Positions 9,187 to 17,608 of a stretch of DNA of 64,000 bases are shown here, piece after piece. A model generated the notes under the pieces. It did not search any database, was not told the origin of the DNA, and worked only from the letters and a program-made list of their open reading frames with translations. This stretch comes from Roseateles_C aquae (lineage in GTDB: Bacteria > Pseudomonadota > Gammaproteobacteria > Burkholderiales > Burkholderiaceae_C). The stretch spans positions 84,151 to 148,150 of the forward strand of contig NZ_JAVXZY010000013.1 in the NCBI RefSeq assembly GCF_032337115.1. Direction: 5' to 3'. Every line of letters begins with the position of its first letter. The stretch's first letter is position 1. The position numbers and the translations under genes were made by a program.

Positions 9187-10176
9187 ATGAGTCAGCACGC
9201 CATTGCCTGCCTGTCGCCGCGCATCCCGATTGCCAAGATGCGCAGCGTCTTCAGCGTCACCGAGGTCGAGCAAAAACTCGGCAAACTCAGTGGTCAGGAA
9301 CACGAGCCCTTGCGCAGCACCTACCGGCGCATGTTGGACAAGGGGCCGCAGCGCTTCCAGGTCAAGCCCTCCGGCCTGCCGGTGATGGACGCGCTCTACG
9401 ACGAGCTGCCCAATTTCCACGAGGTGCTGGACGATGTGCGGCGCCAGATCGCCCTCTGCCAGGACAGTGGCGACGCGCTGGAAATCACCCCGCTGCTGCT
9501 GCTGGGCCCGCCGGGCATCGGCAAGACCCATTTCGCCCGCCAGCTGGCCCTGCTGCTGGGCACCGGCATGGGCTTCATCTCGATGAGTTCGCTGACCGCC
9601 GGCTGGGTGCTCTCCGGCGCCTCCAGCCAATGGAAAGGTGCACGGCCGGGCAAGGTCTTTGAAGCGCTGATCGATGGCGACTATGCCAATCCGGTGATGG
9701 TGGTCGACGAGATCGACAAGGCCGGCGGCGAGGCCGCCTACGACCCGCTGGGCTCGCTCTACAGCCTGCTGGAGCACGACACCGCTGGCGCCTTTATCGA
9801 CGAGTTCGCCGAAGTGCCGGTCGATGCCAGCCAGCTGATCTGGGTGGCGACGGCCAACGACGCGCGCGGCATTCCCGATCCCATCCTGAACCGCGTCAAT
9901 GTCTATGAAATCGAAGCGCCCGATCTCGACGCCGCACGGCGCATCGCGCAGCGCCTCTACGCCGGCATCCGCGAGCAGCACGACTGGGGCAAACGCTTTG
10001 ACGAAGCGCCCAGCGAGGCGGTGCTGGAGCGCATGGCCGAGCTGGCGCCACGCGAGATGCGCCGCGCCTGGATGACGGCCTTCGGCAACGCCAAGCTGGC
10101 CGGCCGCGCCACCCTGCTTTGCGAGGACCTGCCCGCGCCCAACGCGCGACGCCAGCCGATCGGCTTCACGCACTGA
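9187..10176 (+). CDS. AAA family ATPase, Lon-like core
   Basis: The predicted protein of about 329 residues is a cytoplasmic P-loop ATPase with Walker A GPPGIGKTHFA near residue 106, Walker B VMVVDEIDKAGGE near 170, and sensor-type LIWVATANDARGIPDPILNRV around 217-235. The core resembles the ATPase domain of Lon-type proteins, but there is no protease domain and no long N-terminal domain. Start chosen at 9187 because an AGGAG element sits at 9177-9181; an earlier in-frame start at 9154 lacks one. It follows gspF after 119 nt. Whether it has a secretion role is unknown; its substrate is not recognisable. Confidence 0.8.
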   Translation: MSQHAIACLSPRIPIAKMRSVFSVTEVEQKLGKLSGQEHEPLRSTYRRMLDKGPQRFQVKPSGLPVMDALYDELPNFHEVLDDVRRQIALCQDSGDALEITPLLLLGPPGIGKTHFARQLALLLGTGMGFISMSSLTAGWVLSGASSQWKGARPGKVFEALIDGDYANPVMVVDEIDKAGGEAAYDPLGSLYSLLEHDTAGAFIDEFAEVPVDASQLIWVATANDARGIPDPILNRVNVYEIEAPDLDAARRIAQRLYAGIREQHDWGKRFDEAPSEAVLERMAELAPREMRRAWMTAFGNAKLAGRATLLCEDLPAPNARRQPIGFTH

Positions 10177-10217
10177 ACGTGGCACTGAACCTGGCACTGA
10201 ACCCGGTCTGAGGCCCC

Positions 10218-10246
10218 GCATGCGGCCGCTATCATCGGCCGCATGC
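10218..10246 (+). promoter_or_regulatory. Perfect 11-bp inverted repeat over the 5'-nucleotidase start
   Basis: GCATGCGGCCG (10218-10228) and its exact reverse complement CGGCCGCATGC (10236-10246) flank a 7-nt loop; the second arm contains the ATG of the next gene at 10243. The loop region holds TATCAT (10230-10235), a possible -10 box only 7 nt before the ATG. If so, the mRNA would be leaderless and the repeat would act as DNA rather than RNA, for example as an operator; otherwise it would hide the start codon in a hairpin. Confidence 0.5.
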
Positions 10247-11139
10247 CTGCCACTCTCGACGGCCAACTGGTCATTGCCATCTCCTCGCGCGCGCTGTTCG
10301 ATTTCGAAGCCGAAAACGAACTCTTCGAAGCGCGTGACGACCATGCCTATATGGCGCTGCAGCGTGAGCGCCTGGACGTGCCGGCCAAGCCCGGCGTCGC
10401 CTTCTCCTTGGTGCAAAAGCTGCTGGCCTTCAACAGCGGCGGCGCGCCGCGGGTCGAGGTCGTGGTGCTGTCGCGCAACGATCCGATCTCGGGCATGCGG
10501 GTATTTCGTTCGGCCCAGCACTATGGCCTTGCCATCCAGCGCGGCGTCTTCACCCGGGGTGCGCAACCCTGGCGTTATCTACGCCCCTTGAACGCCCAGC
10601 TCTTCCTCTCCGCCAACGAGGACGACGTGCGCGCCGCGCTGAATGCCGGCGTGGCGGCGGCGCGGGTCTTCCCGCTCAGCGCCCACGCCTCGGCCGAGCA
10701 TCCGCATGAGCTGCGCATCGCCTTTGATGGCGACGCCGTGCTGTTCTCCGACGAGGCCGAGCAGGTCTTCCAACGCGAGGGCCTGGACGCCTTCCAGGCC
10801 CATGAAACCGCCCGGGTGCTGACACCACTGCCGGCCGGCCCCTTCAAGCCCATGCTGCAGGCGCTGCAGCAGTTGCAGCGCTCGCCGGGCGAGCAGATGC
10901 GGGTGCGCACGGCGTTGGTCACCGCACGCAGCGCGCCGGCGCACGAGCGCGCCATCCGCACACTGATGGACTGGCAGATCGAGGTCGACGAGGCGATGTT
11001 TCTCGGCGGCCTGGCCAAGGGCGAGTTCCTGCGTGAATTCGAGCCCGACTTCTTCTTCGACGATCAGGCCGGCCATATCGCCAGCGCCGCCGTCCATGTG
11101 CCGGCCGGTCATGTGGCTGGGGGTGTTACCAATCGATAG
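10243..11139 (+). CDS. Cytosolic 5'-nucleotidase (NT5C1-like family)
   Basis: Predicted to dephosphorylate nucleoside 5'-monophosphates in the cytoplasm. The 298-residue protein carries the motifs of the bacterial 5'-nucleotidase family related to animal NT5C1: ISSRALFDFEAENELF near the N-terminus, VEVVVLSRNDPISGMRVF in the middle, LNAQLFLSANEDDV, and the acidic IAFDGDAVLFSDEAE, which belongs to the HAD-like active site. The C-terminal part has FLGGLAKGEFLREFEPDFFFDDQ, also typical. No Shine-Dalgarno sequence precedes the ATG; see the inverted repeat and TATCAT upstream. It appears to be a single-gene unit. Confidence 0.85.
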   Translation: MPATLDGQLVIAISSRALFDFEAENELFEARDDHAYMALQRERLDVPAKPGVAFSLVQKLLAFNSGGAPRVEVVVLSRNDPISGMRVFRSAQHYGLAIQRGVFTRGAQPWRYLRPLNAQLFLSANEDDVRAALNAGVAAARVFPLSAHASAEHPHELRIAFDGDAVLFSDEAEQVFQREGLDAFQAHETARVLTPLPAGPFKPMLQALQQLQRSPGEQMRVRTALVTARSAPAHERAIRTLMDWQIEVDEAMFLGGLAKGEFLREFEPDFFFDDQAGHIASAAVHVPAGHVAGGVTNR

Positions 11140-11204
11140 ATCGCCTGCGGCGTAGACAATCCGGCGTCCAAAAAAACGCGCGGCACCGCCGCAGGAGACC
11201 TCGC

Positions 11205-14200
11205 ATGTCCCGCCCCATCTATCAACGTCGCCTGACGACGCTTGCCCTGGCCTGTTCGCTGGGCCTGGCCGCCCTGGCTCCGTCCAGCACTGCCCTGGCC
11301 GCCGCGGGCGGGCAGCAGGGCTTCTACCGCCAGCCGGCGCTGCATGGCGATCAGGTCTATCTGGTCGCCGAGGGCGATCTCTGGCGCGCCCCGCTGGCCG
11401 GCGGCCGCGCGGAGCGGCTCAGCACCCATGCCGGGCAGGAAACCAGCCCCGCGGTATCGCCCGACGGCCAGTGGCTGGCCTTTGTCGCCCAGTACGACAG
11501 CGCCGGTGATGCCTATCTGATGCCGGTGGCCGGCGGCGTGCCCAAGCGGCTCAGCTGGGAAGGCGGCGATGTGCGCGTCTGGGGCTTCACGGCACAGGGC
11601 GAGGTGCTCTACACCGCGATGGCCGAAAGCGGCCAACCGATCACCCAGCTCTACGCGGTCGACACCAAGACGCTGCAGCGCCGCACCTTGCCAGTCGGCC
11701 AGGCCAGCGACGGTGCGCTGAGCGCCGATGGCAAGACGCTGTACTTCACGCGCAATGGCTTGCGCGGCGACAACGCCCGCCAGTACCGCGGCGGCGCCAT
11801 CGCCCGGCTGTGGGCCATTGATCTGGCCGGCAAGGCCGAGGCCCGGCCCTTCATTGCCGAAGGCGCCAACGACCGCCGCCCCATGCCCTACCAGGGCGCC
11901 GACGGCGCCCGCATCGCCTTCCTGTCCGACCGCGACGGCACCGTCAATCTGTGGTCGGTCAATGCCGCCGGCCAGGATCTGCGCCAGCACAGCCAGCACA
12001 AGGGCTGGGACATCCGCCATGCCTCGATCGACGGCAGCCGCGTCGTCTACGCGCTAGGCGCCGATCTGTACAGCCTCAATCTGAACGCGCCGGCCGCGGC
12101 CGCGCCGATTGCCGTCCAACTCGGCGGCGACTTCGATCAGCAGCGTAGCCGCTGGATCCAGAAGCCGCAGGACTTCCTCAGCCACCAGGCCTTCGCCCCC
12201 AACGGCGAGCGCGTCGTGCTGAGCAGCCGCGGCCATCTGGCCACCCAAGGCGTCGGCACGCTGCGCCGCGCCGAGCTGCCACAGCCGGCCGATGGCCGCT
12301 GCCGCCAGGCCGAGTTCAGCGCCGACAGCAAGCAGGTCTTTGCCTTCTGCGATTTCAGCGGCGAACTGGAAATCTGGCGCTTTGCCGCCAACGGCCTGTC
12401 GGCGCCCGAGCAGATCACCCGCGGCGGCAACAGCCTGCGCATGAATCTGAGCGTCTCGCCCGACGGCCGCTACCTGGCCCACAGCGACAAGCATGGCGCC
12501 CACTACCTGACCGATCTGAAGGCCGCCGGCGGCCCAGCCACGCGCGAGATCCTGCGCAATCCGCTGAGCAATGAAAACCTGCAGCTGGTCTGGTCGCCCG
12601 ATGGCCGCACACTGGCCCTGGTGCAGGCGCTGAAGAATGTCGATCGCAGCCAGATCACGCTCTACCAGGTCAGTGACGGCAAGAGCCAGGTGATCACCAG
12701 CGCCCGCTACAGCAGCGACTCGCCGGCCTTCTCGGCCGACGGGCAGTGGCTCTACTTCCTGTCGCGCCGCCACTTCGCCGTCAGCGGCGAATCCAGCCCC
12801 TGGGGCGACCGCGTCATGGGGCCCTTCTTCGACCGCCGCACCAAGCTCTATGCGCTGGCGCTGCAGCCGGGCCTGCGCTCGCCGTTCGCGACCAAGGATG
12901 AGCTGGAGGCCGAAGCCAAGAAGGACGAGAAGAAAGAGGACAAGAAGGACGAAAAAGCTGGCGATAAGGCTGGCGACAAGAAAGATGACAAGAAGGAGGC
13001 CAAGGCGGCCTCGCCAGCCATCGTCTGGGACGGCCTCGCCGAGCGGCTGTTCGAGCTGCCGGTAGCAGCGGGCAATTACAGCGATCTGCGCACCGATGGC
13101 AAGCGGCTCTGGTTCTTCGACCAGGCGGCCGGCAACCACCACGGCAAGCATGAGCTGAAGACGCTGGCCGTCGACAACAGCGGCGGCGCGCCCGAGACGG
13201 TGTCGGCCAATGTGCGTGAATTTGCGCTCAGTGCCGATGGCAAAAAGCTGATGCTGGTGCGCGACGCCGGCATGGGCGCAGCGGCCGAGGTGCTCATCGT
13301 CGATGCCGCGCCCAAACTGCCTGGCGAGCTGGCCAAGAGCCAGGTGCGCTGGAGCGACTGGCAGATCGCCACCGACCCCAAGGCCGAATGGCGCCAGATG
13401 TTTGCCGATGGCTGGCGCATGCACCGCGACTATTTCTACGACAAGGACATGCACGGCGTCGACTGGACCGCCATGCGCACCAAGTACGCGCCGCTGGTCG
13501 AGCGCGTCACCGACCGTGCCGAGCTGGCCGAGCTGATGGCGCAGATGGTGGGCGAGCTGAGCCTCTTGCACAGCCAGGTAGGCAGCCCCGATCTGCGCAA
13601 GGCGCCCGACGAGCCCGCGCTGGCCGGCCTCGGTGCCCAGCTGAGCCGCAGCAGCGCCGGCCTGCGCATCGATCGCATCCACCGCGGCGACGCCGAACTG
13701 CCCTCTGAACGCGCGCCGCTGGACGCCGCCGGCCTGGACATCAAGGAAGGCGACACCATCGTTGCCATCAACGGCCGCAAGGCCAGCGAGGTGGCCCATG
13801 TGTCCGAGCTGCTGCGCGGTCAGGCCGGCAAGCAGGCGCTGCTGCAGCTGCGCGGCGCCGATGGCAGGGAACGCCAGCGCATCGTCACGCCGGTGCCGGC
13901 ACGGCGCGAGCAACAACTGCGTTATGCCGACTGGCGCTACTCGCGTGCACGCGCCGTCGATGCCGCTTCACAAGGCCGCTTCGGCTATCTGCACCTGCGC
14001 GCCATGGGCCCGGAGGACATCGCCGATTTCGCCCGCGAGTTCTACGCCCAGACCGATCGCGAGGGCCTGATCATCGATGTGCGCTTCAACAACGGCGGCA
14101 GCATCGACAGCTGGATCCTCGAGAAGCTGCTGCGCCGCGCCTGGATGTTCTGGCAAGACCGTTCGCCCGCCGGCGCCGCGGTCTACCCGAATATGCAGCA

Positions 14201-14591
14201 TGCCTTCCGCGGCCAGCTGGTGGTGCTGACCAATGAGGAAACCTATTCCGATGGCGAGACCTTCTCCGAAGGCTTCAAGCGCCTGGGCCTGGGACCGACG
14301 ATTGGCAAGCGCACCTCGGGTGCCGGCGTCTGGCTGTCCGATCTGAACCGCCTGCTCGACAACGGCATCATGCGCGCCGCCGAAAGCGGCCAGATCGCGC
14401 CGGATGGCCGCTTCCTGATCGAAGGCGTCGGCGTCACGCCCGATATCGAGGTCGACAACCCGCCCCGCGCCACCTTCCTCGGCGGCGACGCCCAGCTTGA
14501 TGCAGCGATTGCCCACCTGAGAAAGGCCATGGCCGACAAGCCACTGCAGACGCCAAAGCCGGGGGTCTATCTGCGGCCCATCAAGCAGTAA
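11205..14591 (+). CDS. Periplasmic tricorn-type S41 peptidase
   Basis: A very large (1128 residues) exported protein with a signal peptide (LALACSLGLAALAPSSTALAA). Domain order follows tricorn proteases: a WD40/PD40-like beta-propeller region (repeats such as SPDGQWLAFVA, SPDGRYLAHSD), a second repeat region, a core around residues 720-780 (DGWRMHRDYFYDKDMHGVDW), a PDZ domain (GLDIKEGDTIVAINGR), and an S41 catalytic domain with VLTNEETYSDGETFSEGF, whose serine (near residue 1014) is the expected nucleophile. A Lys/Asp/Glu run lies at about residues 563-603. Likely degrades peptides in the periplasm. It is flanked by its own terminator. Confidence 0.9.
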   Translation: MSRPIYQRRLTTLALACSLGLAALAPSSTALAAAGGQQGFYRQPALHGDQVYLVAEGDLWRAPLAGGRAERLSTHAGQETSPAVSPDGQWLAFVAQYDSAGDAYLMPVAGGVPKRLSWEGGDVRVWGFTAQGEVLYTAMAESGQPITQLYAVDTKTLQRRTLPVGQASDGALSADGKTLYFTRNGLRGDNARQYRGGAIARLWAIDLAGKAEARPFIAEGANDRRPMPYQGADGARIAFLSDRDGTVNLWSVNAAGQDLRQHSQHKGWDIRHASIDGSRVVYALGADLYSLNLNAPAAAAPIAVQLGGDFDQQRSRWIQKPQDFLSHQAFAPNGERVVLSSRGHLATQGVGTLRRAELPQPADGRCRQAEFSADSKQVFAFCDFSGELEIWRFAANGLSAPEQITRGGNSLRMNLSVSPDGRYLAHSDKHGAHYLTDLKAAGGPATREILRNPLSNENLQLVWSPDGRTLALVQALKNVDRSQITLYQVSDGKSQVITSARYSSDSPAFSADGQWLYFLSRRHFAVSGESSPWGDRVMGPFFDRRTKLYALALQPGLRSPFATKDELEAEAKKDEKKEDKKDEKAGDKAGDKKDDKKEAKAASPAIVWDGLAERLFELPVAAGNYSDLRTDGKRLWFFDQAAGNHHGKHELKTLAVDNSGGAPETVSANVREFALSADGKKLMLVRDAGMGAAAEVLIVDAAPKLPGELAKSQVRWSDWQIATDPKAEWRQMFADGWRMHRDYFYDKDMHGVDWTAMRTKYAPLVERVTDRAELAELMAQMVGELSLLHSQVGSPDLRKAPDEPALAGLGAQLSRSSAGLRIDRIHRGDAELPSERAPLDAAGLDIKEGDTIVAINGRKASEVAHVSELLRGQAGKQALLQLRGADGRERQRIVTPVPARREQQLRYADWRYSRARAVDAASQGRFGYLHLRAMGPEDIADFAREFYAQTDREGLIIDVRFNNGGSIDSWILEKLLRRAWMFWQDRSPAGAAVYPNMQHAFRGQLVVLTNEETYSDGETFSEGFKRLGLGPTIGKRTSGAGVWLSDLNRLLDNGIMRAAESGQIAPDGRFLIEGVGVTPDIEVDNPPRATFLGGDAQLDAAIAHLRKAMADKPLQTPKPGVYLRPIKQ

Positions 14592-14610
14592 GCCGGCCGG
14601 CTGAAAGCGA

Positions 14611-14639
14611 AACGGGAAGCCGCGCGGCTTCCCGTTTTT
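14611..14639 (+). terminator. Rho-independent terminator after the tricorn protease gene
   Basis: An 11-bp stem (AACGGGAAGCC at 14611-14621 with GGCTTCCCGTT at 14626-14636) with a GCGC loop is followed by T residues. It lies 20 nt after the tricorn gene stop and before the convergent tyrS end. Confidence 0.9.
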
Positions 14640-14675
14640 ATTGGCTCGGCGCTTGAGCCTGCCAAGGCTGACGCC

Positions 14676-15935
14676 TCAACTCAGCGTCACCCGCGCGAAC
14701 TTGCGCTTGCCGACCTGGGCAACATAGCTGCCGGCCTCCAGCTTCAGGCCCTTGTCGCTGATGGTGGCGCCGTCGATCTTGACGCCGCCCTGCTCGATCA
14801 TCCGCGTGGCCTCGCCACCGGAGGCCACCAGGCCGGCACCCAGCAAGAGCTTGCCGACCATCAGCGGCGCGCCGCTGAGCGTGATCTCGGGGATGTCGTC
14901 CGGGATGCCGCCCTTGGCGCGGTTGTTGAAGTCGGCCTCGGCCGCGTCGGCCGCCGCCGCGCTGTGGAAGCGCGCGGTGATCTCCTTGGCCAGCATCACC
15001 TTGGCGTCCTTGGGATTGCGCCCGCCCTCAACCTCGCGCTTCAAGGCGGCGATCTCGTCCAGGCTCTTGAAGGACAGCAGATTGAACCACTTCCACATCA
15101 GCTCATCGCTGATCGACAAGACCTTGGCAAACATGGTGTTGGCCTGCTCGGTGATGCCGATGTAGTTGTTCTTGGACTTGGACATCTTGTCCACGCCGTC
15201 CAGGCCTTCCAGCAGCGGCATGGTCAGGATGCACTGAGGTTCCTGGCCATATTCGGCCTGCAGATGGCGCCCCATCAGCAGGTTGAACTTCTGGTCGGTA
15301 CCGCCCAATTCCAGATCAGCCTTCAGCGCCACCGAGTCATAGCCCTGCATCAGCGGGTAGAGGAACTCGTGCACCGAGATCGGCGTCTGGCTGGCGAAGC
15401 GCTTGGCGAAGTCATCGCGCTCCATCATCCGCGCCACCGTGTACTTGGCGGCCAGCTGGATCATGCCGCTGGCGCCCAGCGGTTCGCTCCATTCGCTGTT
15501 GTAGCGAATCTCGGTGCGCGCCGGGTCCAGCACCAGGCTGGCCTGCCTGTAATAGGTCTCGGCATTGGCCTTGATCTGTTCCTTGGTCAGCGGTGGCCGG
15601 GTGTTGTTGCGGCCCGAGGGGTCGCCAATCATCGAGGTGAAGTCGCCGATCAGGAAGATCACCTGGTGACCCAGGTTCTGCAACTGCCGCATCTTGTTCA
15701 GCACCACCGTGTGGCCGATATGGATGTCCGGCGCGGTCGGGTCCAGGCCCAGCTTGATGCGCAGCGGCACGCCGCTGGCCTCGGACTTCTGCAGCTTCTT
15801 CAGCCAGTCGGCCTGCGGCAGCAGTTCCTCGCAACCGCGCAGCGAAATCGCCAGCGCCTCGCGAACGGCATCGGAGATCGGCGCCGCCGACTCGGCAGAC
15901 TCTGTTTTTTGGGGGGGAGTTCGAGATTCGGACAT
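14676..15935 (-). CDS. tyrS: Tyrosyl-tRNA synthetase
   Basis: Charges tRNA-Tyr in the cytoplasm. The class I signature PDIHIGHTVVLNKM is near residue 70 and the KMSKS loop (VDKMSKSKNNYIG) near 250; a C-terminal S4 RNA-binding domain begins around residue 355 (GGVKIDG, VQVGKRKF-like). The form of the HIGH and KMSKS regions fits the TyrRS subgroup common in Burkholderiales. I chose the ATG at 15935 (MSESRTPPQ), giving 419 residues; an upstream extension would run into the promoter region. Codons 5-10 contain a run of seven C then six A on the coding strand. The gene is divergent from the M23 peptidase gene. Confidence 0.96.
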   Translation of the reverse strand: MSESRTPPQKTESAESAAPISDAVREALAISLRGCEELLPQADWLKKLQKSEASGVPLRIKLGLDPTAPDIHIGHTVVLNKMRQLQNLGHQVIFLIGDFTSMIGDPSGRNNTRPPLTKEQIKANAETYYRQASLVLDPARTEIRYNSEWSEPLGASGMIQLAAKYTVARMMERDDFAKRFASQTPISVHEFLYPLMQGYDSVALKADLELGGTDQKFNLLMGRHLQAEYGQEPQCILTMPLLEGLDGVDKMSKSKNNYIGITEQANTMFAKVLSISDELMWKWFNLLSFKSLDEIAALKREVEGGRNPKDAKVMLAKEITARFHSAAAADAAEADFNNRAKGGIPDDIPEITLSGAPLMVGKLLLGAGLVASGGEATRMIEQGGVKIDGATISDKGLKLEAGSYVAQVGKRKFARVTLS

Positions 15936-15998
15936 GGACGGTGCGAAAGGCGTGCGCAGGGCGAAGGTAAAGCCGGGAGGAGCCGGGTTTCCTAGGCG

Positions 15999-16025
15999 TT
16001 GACGCAGCGATCGCCTGGGTATACT
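15999..16025 (+). promoter_or_regulatory. Divergent promoter region between tyrS and M23 peptidase
   Basis: On the plus strand TTGACG (15999-16004) and TATACT (16020-16025) are spaced by 15 nt, close to a sigma-70 promoter for the M23 gene. On the minus strand the same box reads TATACC and lies 17 nt from TGGACG, which could serve tyrS. Both assignments come from consensus matching only. Confidence 0.45.
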
Positions 16026-16196
16026 CGCGGCAGTTTTTCTCGTCCAGCGCCCCAACAGGGGTCTTGGGCGTAAAAACGACAGATTCTAGAGGACGGCTCG
16101 TGATTGCCGCTTCCGCCCCGCCCGTCAGCGCTGTTTGCTGAACCGTAAAACAACAAGGTCTGCGTCGTCAGACACCGAAACGAGCCCTGTTAGAGC

Positions 16197-17579
16197 GTGA
16201 TTGCCTGGACTTCCGAACTGAAATTGGCTCTGGCGCGAGCCGAAGCCTTTGCAGCTCGCCATCCGCGCGCGCTGACCGGCACGGTGGTGACGGCGCTGAG
16301 CGGCTTTGCCGTGACCGCCTTTGGTATCGCGCCGCTGGCGCCTGATGCGGTCGACCTGCCCCAGCGCACCATCGCTGAGGCGCCGCAGACGCTGGATCTG
16401 CAGGCCCAGCTGGCTGAACTGGCCGCTCACGACATCGGCCTGATCCGCAGCGACCTGACCCGCAGCAGCGACACCGCCGACAGCCTGCTCAAGCGCCTCG
16501 GCGCCTTCGACCCGGCCTTCGCCCAGTTCCTGCGCAGCGACACCACGGCCAAGCGGGTGCTCCAAGGCCGCGCCGGCAAGATGGTGCAGCTAACGGCCAA
16601 TGCCGAAGGCGTGGTCGAGAGCATGGTCGTGCGCTTCCCGGCCGAAAAGGCCGAGCAGCAATCCACCCATTTCAGCCGTCTGACGCTGTCGCGCCAAGGC
16701 AGCGGCTTCAGCGCCAAACTGGAGACCGCGCCGCTGCAAGCCCAGGTGCGCCTGGGCAGCGGCACGATTCGCACCTCCTTGTTCGCCGCCACCGACGACG
16801 CCCGCATCCCCGACAGCATCGCCTCGCAGATGGCCGATATGTTCTCGGGCGATATCGACTTTCATCGCGAACTGCGCAAGGGCGATCGCTTCTCCATCGT
16901 CTACGAAAGCCTCAGCGCCGACGGCGAGCCGATCAGCTGGGATGGCGCCGCGGGCCGCCTGATCGCTGGCGAGTTCGTCAACAACGGCCGCAGCTACAGC
17001 GCCGTCTGGTTCAAGGACACCGCCAGCGGCAAGGGCAGCTTCTATGGCTTTGACGGCCAGAGCAAGCGCCGCGCCTTCCTGGCCAGCCCGATGGAGTTTT
17101 CGCGCGTGACCTCCGGTTTCGCCATGCGCTTCCATCCGATTCTGCAGACCTGGCGCCAGCATCTGGGCATCGATTACGGCGCCCCGACCGGCACCGCGGT
17201 GCGCAGCGTTGGCGATGGCGTAGTCGAGAGCGCCGGTTGGCAAAACGGCTTCGGCAACGTCGTCCATCTGCGTCATGCCGGCGACCGCACCACCGTCTAC
17301 GCCCACCTGAGCCGCATCGATGTGAAGAAGGGCCAGCGCGTCGAACAGGGCCAGAAGATTGGTGCTGTTGGCGCCACCGGCTGGGCCACCGGCCCGCATC
17401 TGCATTTCGAATTCCGCGTCCGCGGCCAGCACCAGGATCCGCGCGCCATCGCCAAGGCCTCCGAAGCGGTGCCGCTGCCGAACTATGCACGCGGCCAGTT
17501 CTCGCAGACGGTGGCCAGCGTCAAGGCGCAGCTGTCCGCCGCCGAGGCCATGGGCAGCGGCGTCAGCGGCAACGACTGA
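16197..17579 (+). CDS. M23 family peptidoglycan endopeptidase (MepM-like)
   Basis: Predicted to cut peptide cross-links of peptidoglycan in the periplasm. The 460-residue product starts at a GTG and has an N-terminal membrane anchor (TGTVVTALSGFAVTAFGIAPL, about residues 27-47), a middle OapA/LysM-like region, and a C-terminal LytM domain with both zinc motifs, HLGIDYGAPTGT (near residue 321) and HLHFEF (near 400). All three metal ligands are present, so it should be active rather than an EnvC-type activator. It is followed 29 nt later by anmK, a peptidoglycan recycling gene, a pairing that makes functional sense. Confidence 0.9.
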   Translation: MIAWTSELKLALARAEAFAARHPRALTGTVVTALSGFAVTAFGIAPLAPDAVDLPQRTIAEAPQTLDLQAQLAELAAHDIGLIRSDLTRSSDTADSLLKRLGAFDPAFAQFLRSDTTAKRVLQGRAGKMVQLTANAEGVVESMVVRFPAEKAEQQSTHFSRLTLSRQGSGFSAKLETAPLQAQVRLGSGTIRTSLFAATDDARIPDSIASQMADMFSGDIDFHRELRKGDRFSIVYESLSADGEPISWDGAAGRLIAGEFVNNGRSYSAVWFKDTASGKGSFYGFDGQSKRRAFLASPMEFSRVTSGFAMRFHPILQTWRQHLGIDYGAPTGTAVRSVGDGVVESAGWQNGFGNVVHLRHAGDRTTVYAHLSRIDVKKGQRVEQGQKIGAVGATGWATGPHLHFEFRVRGQHQDPRAIAKASEAVPLPNYARGQFSQTVASVKAQLSAAEAMGSGVSGND

Positions 17580-17608
17580 ATCCCGCAGGCCCGCCGGGCC
17601 CAGCATCC

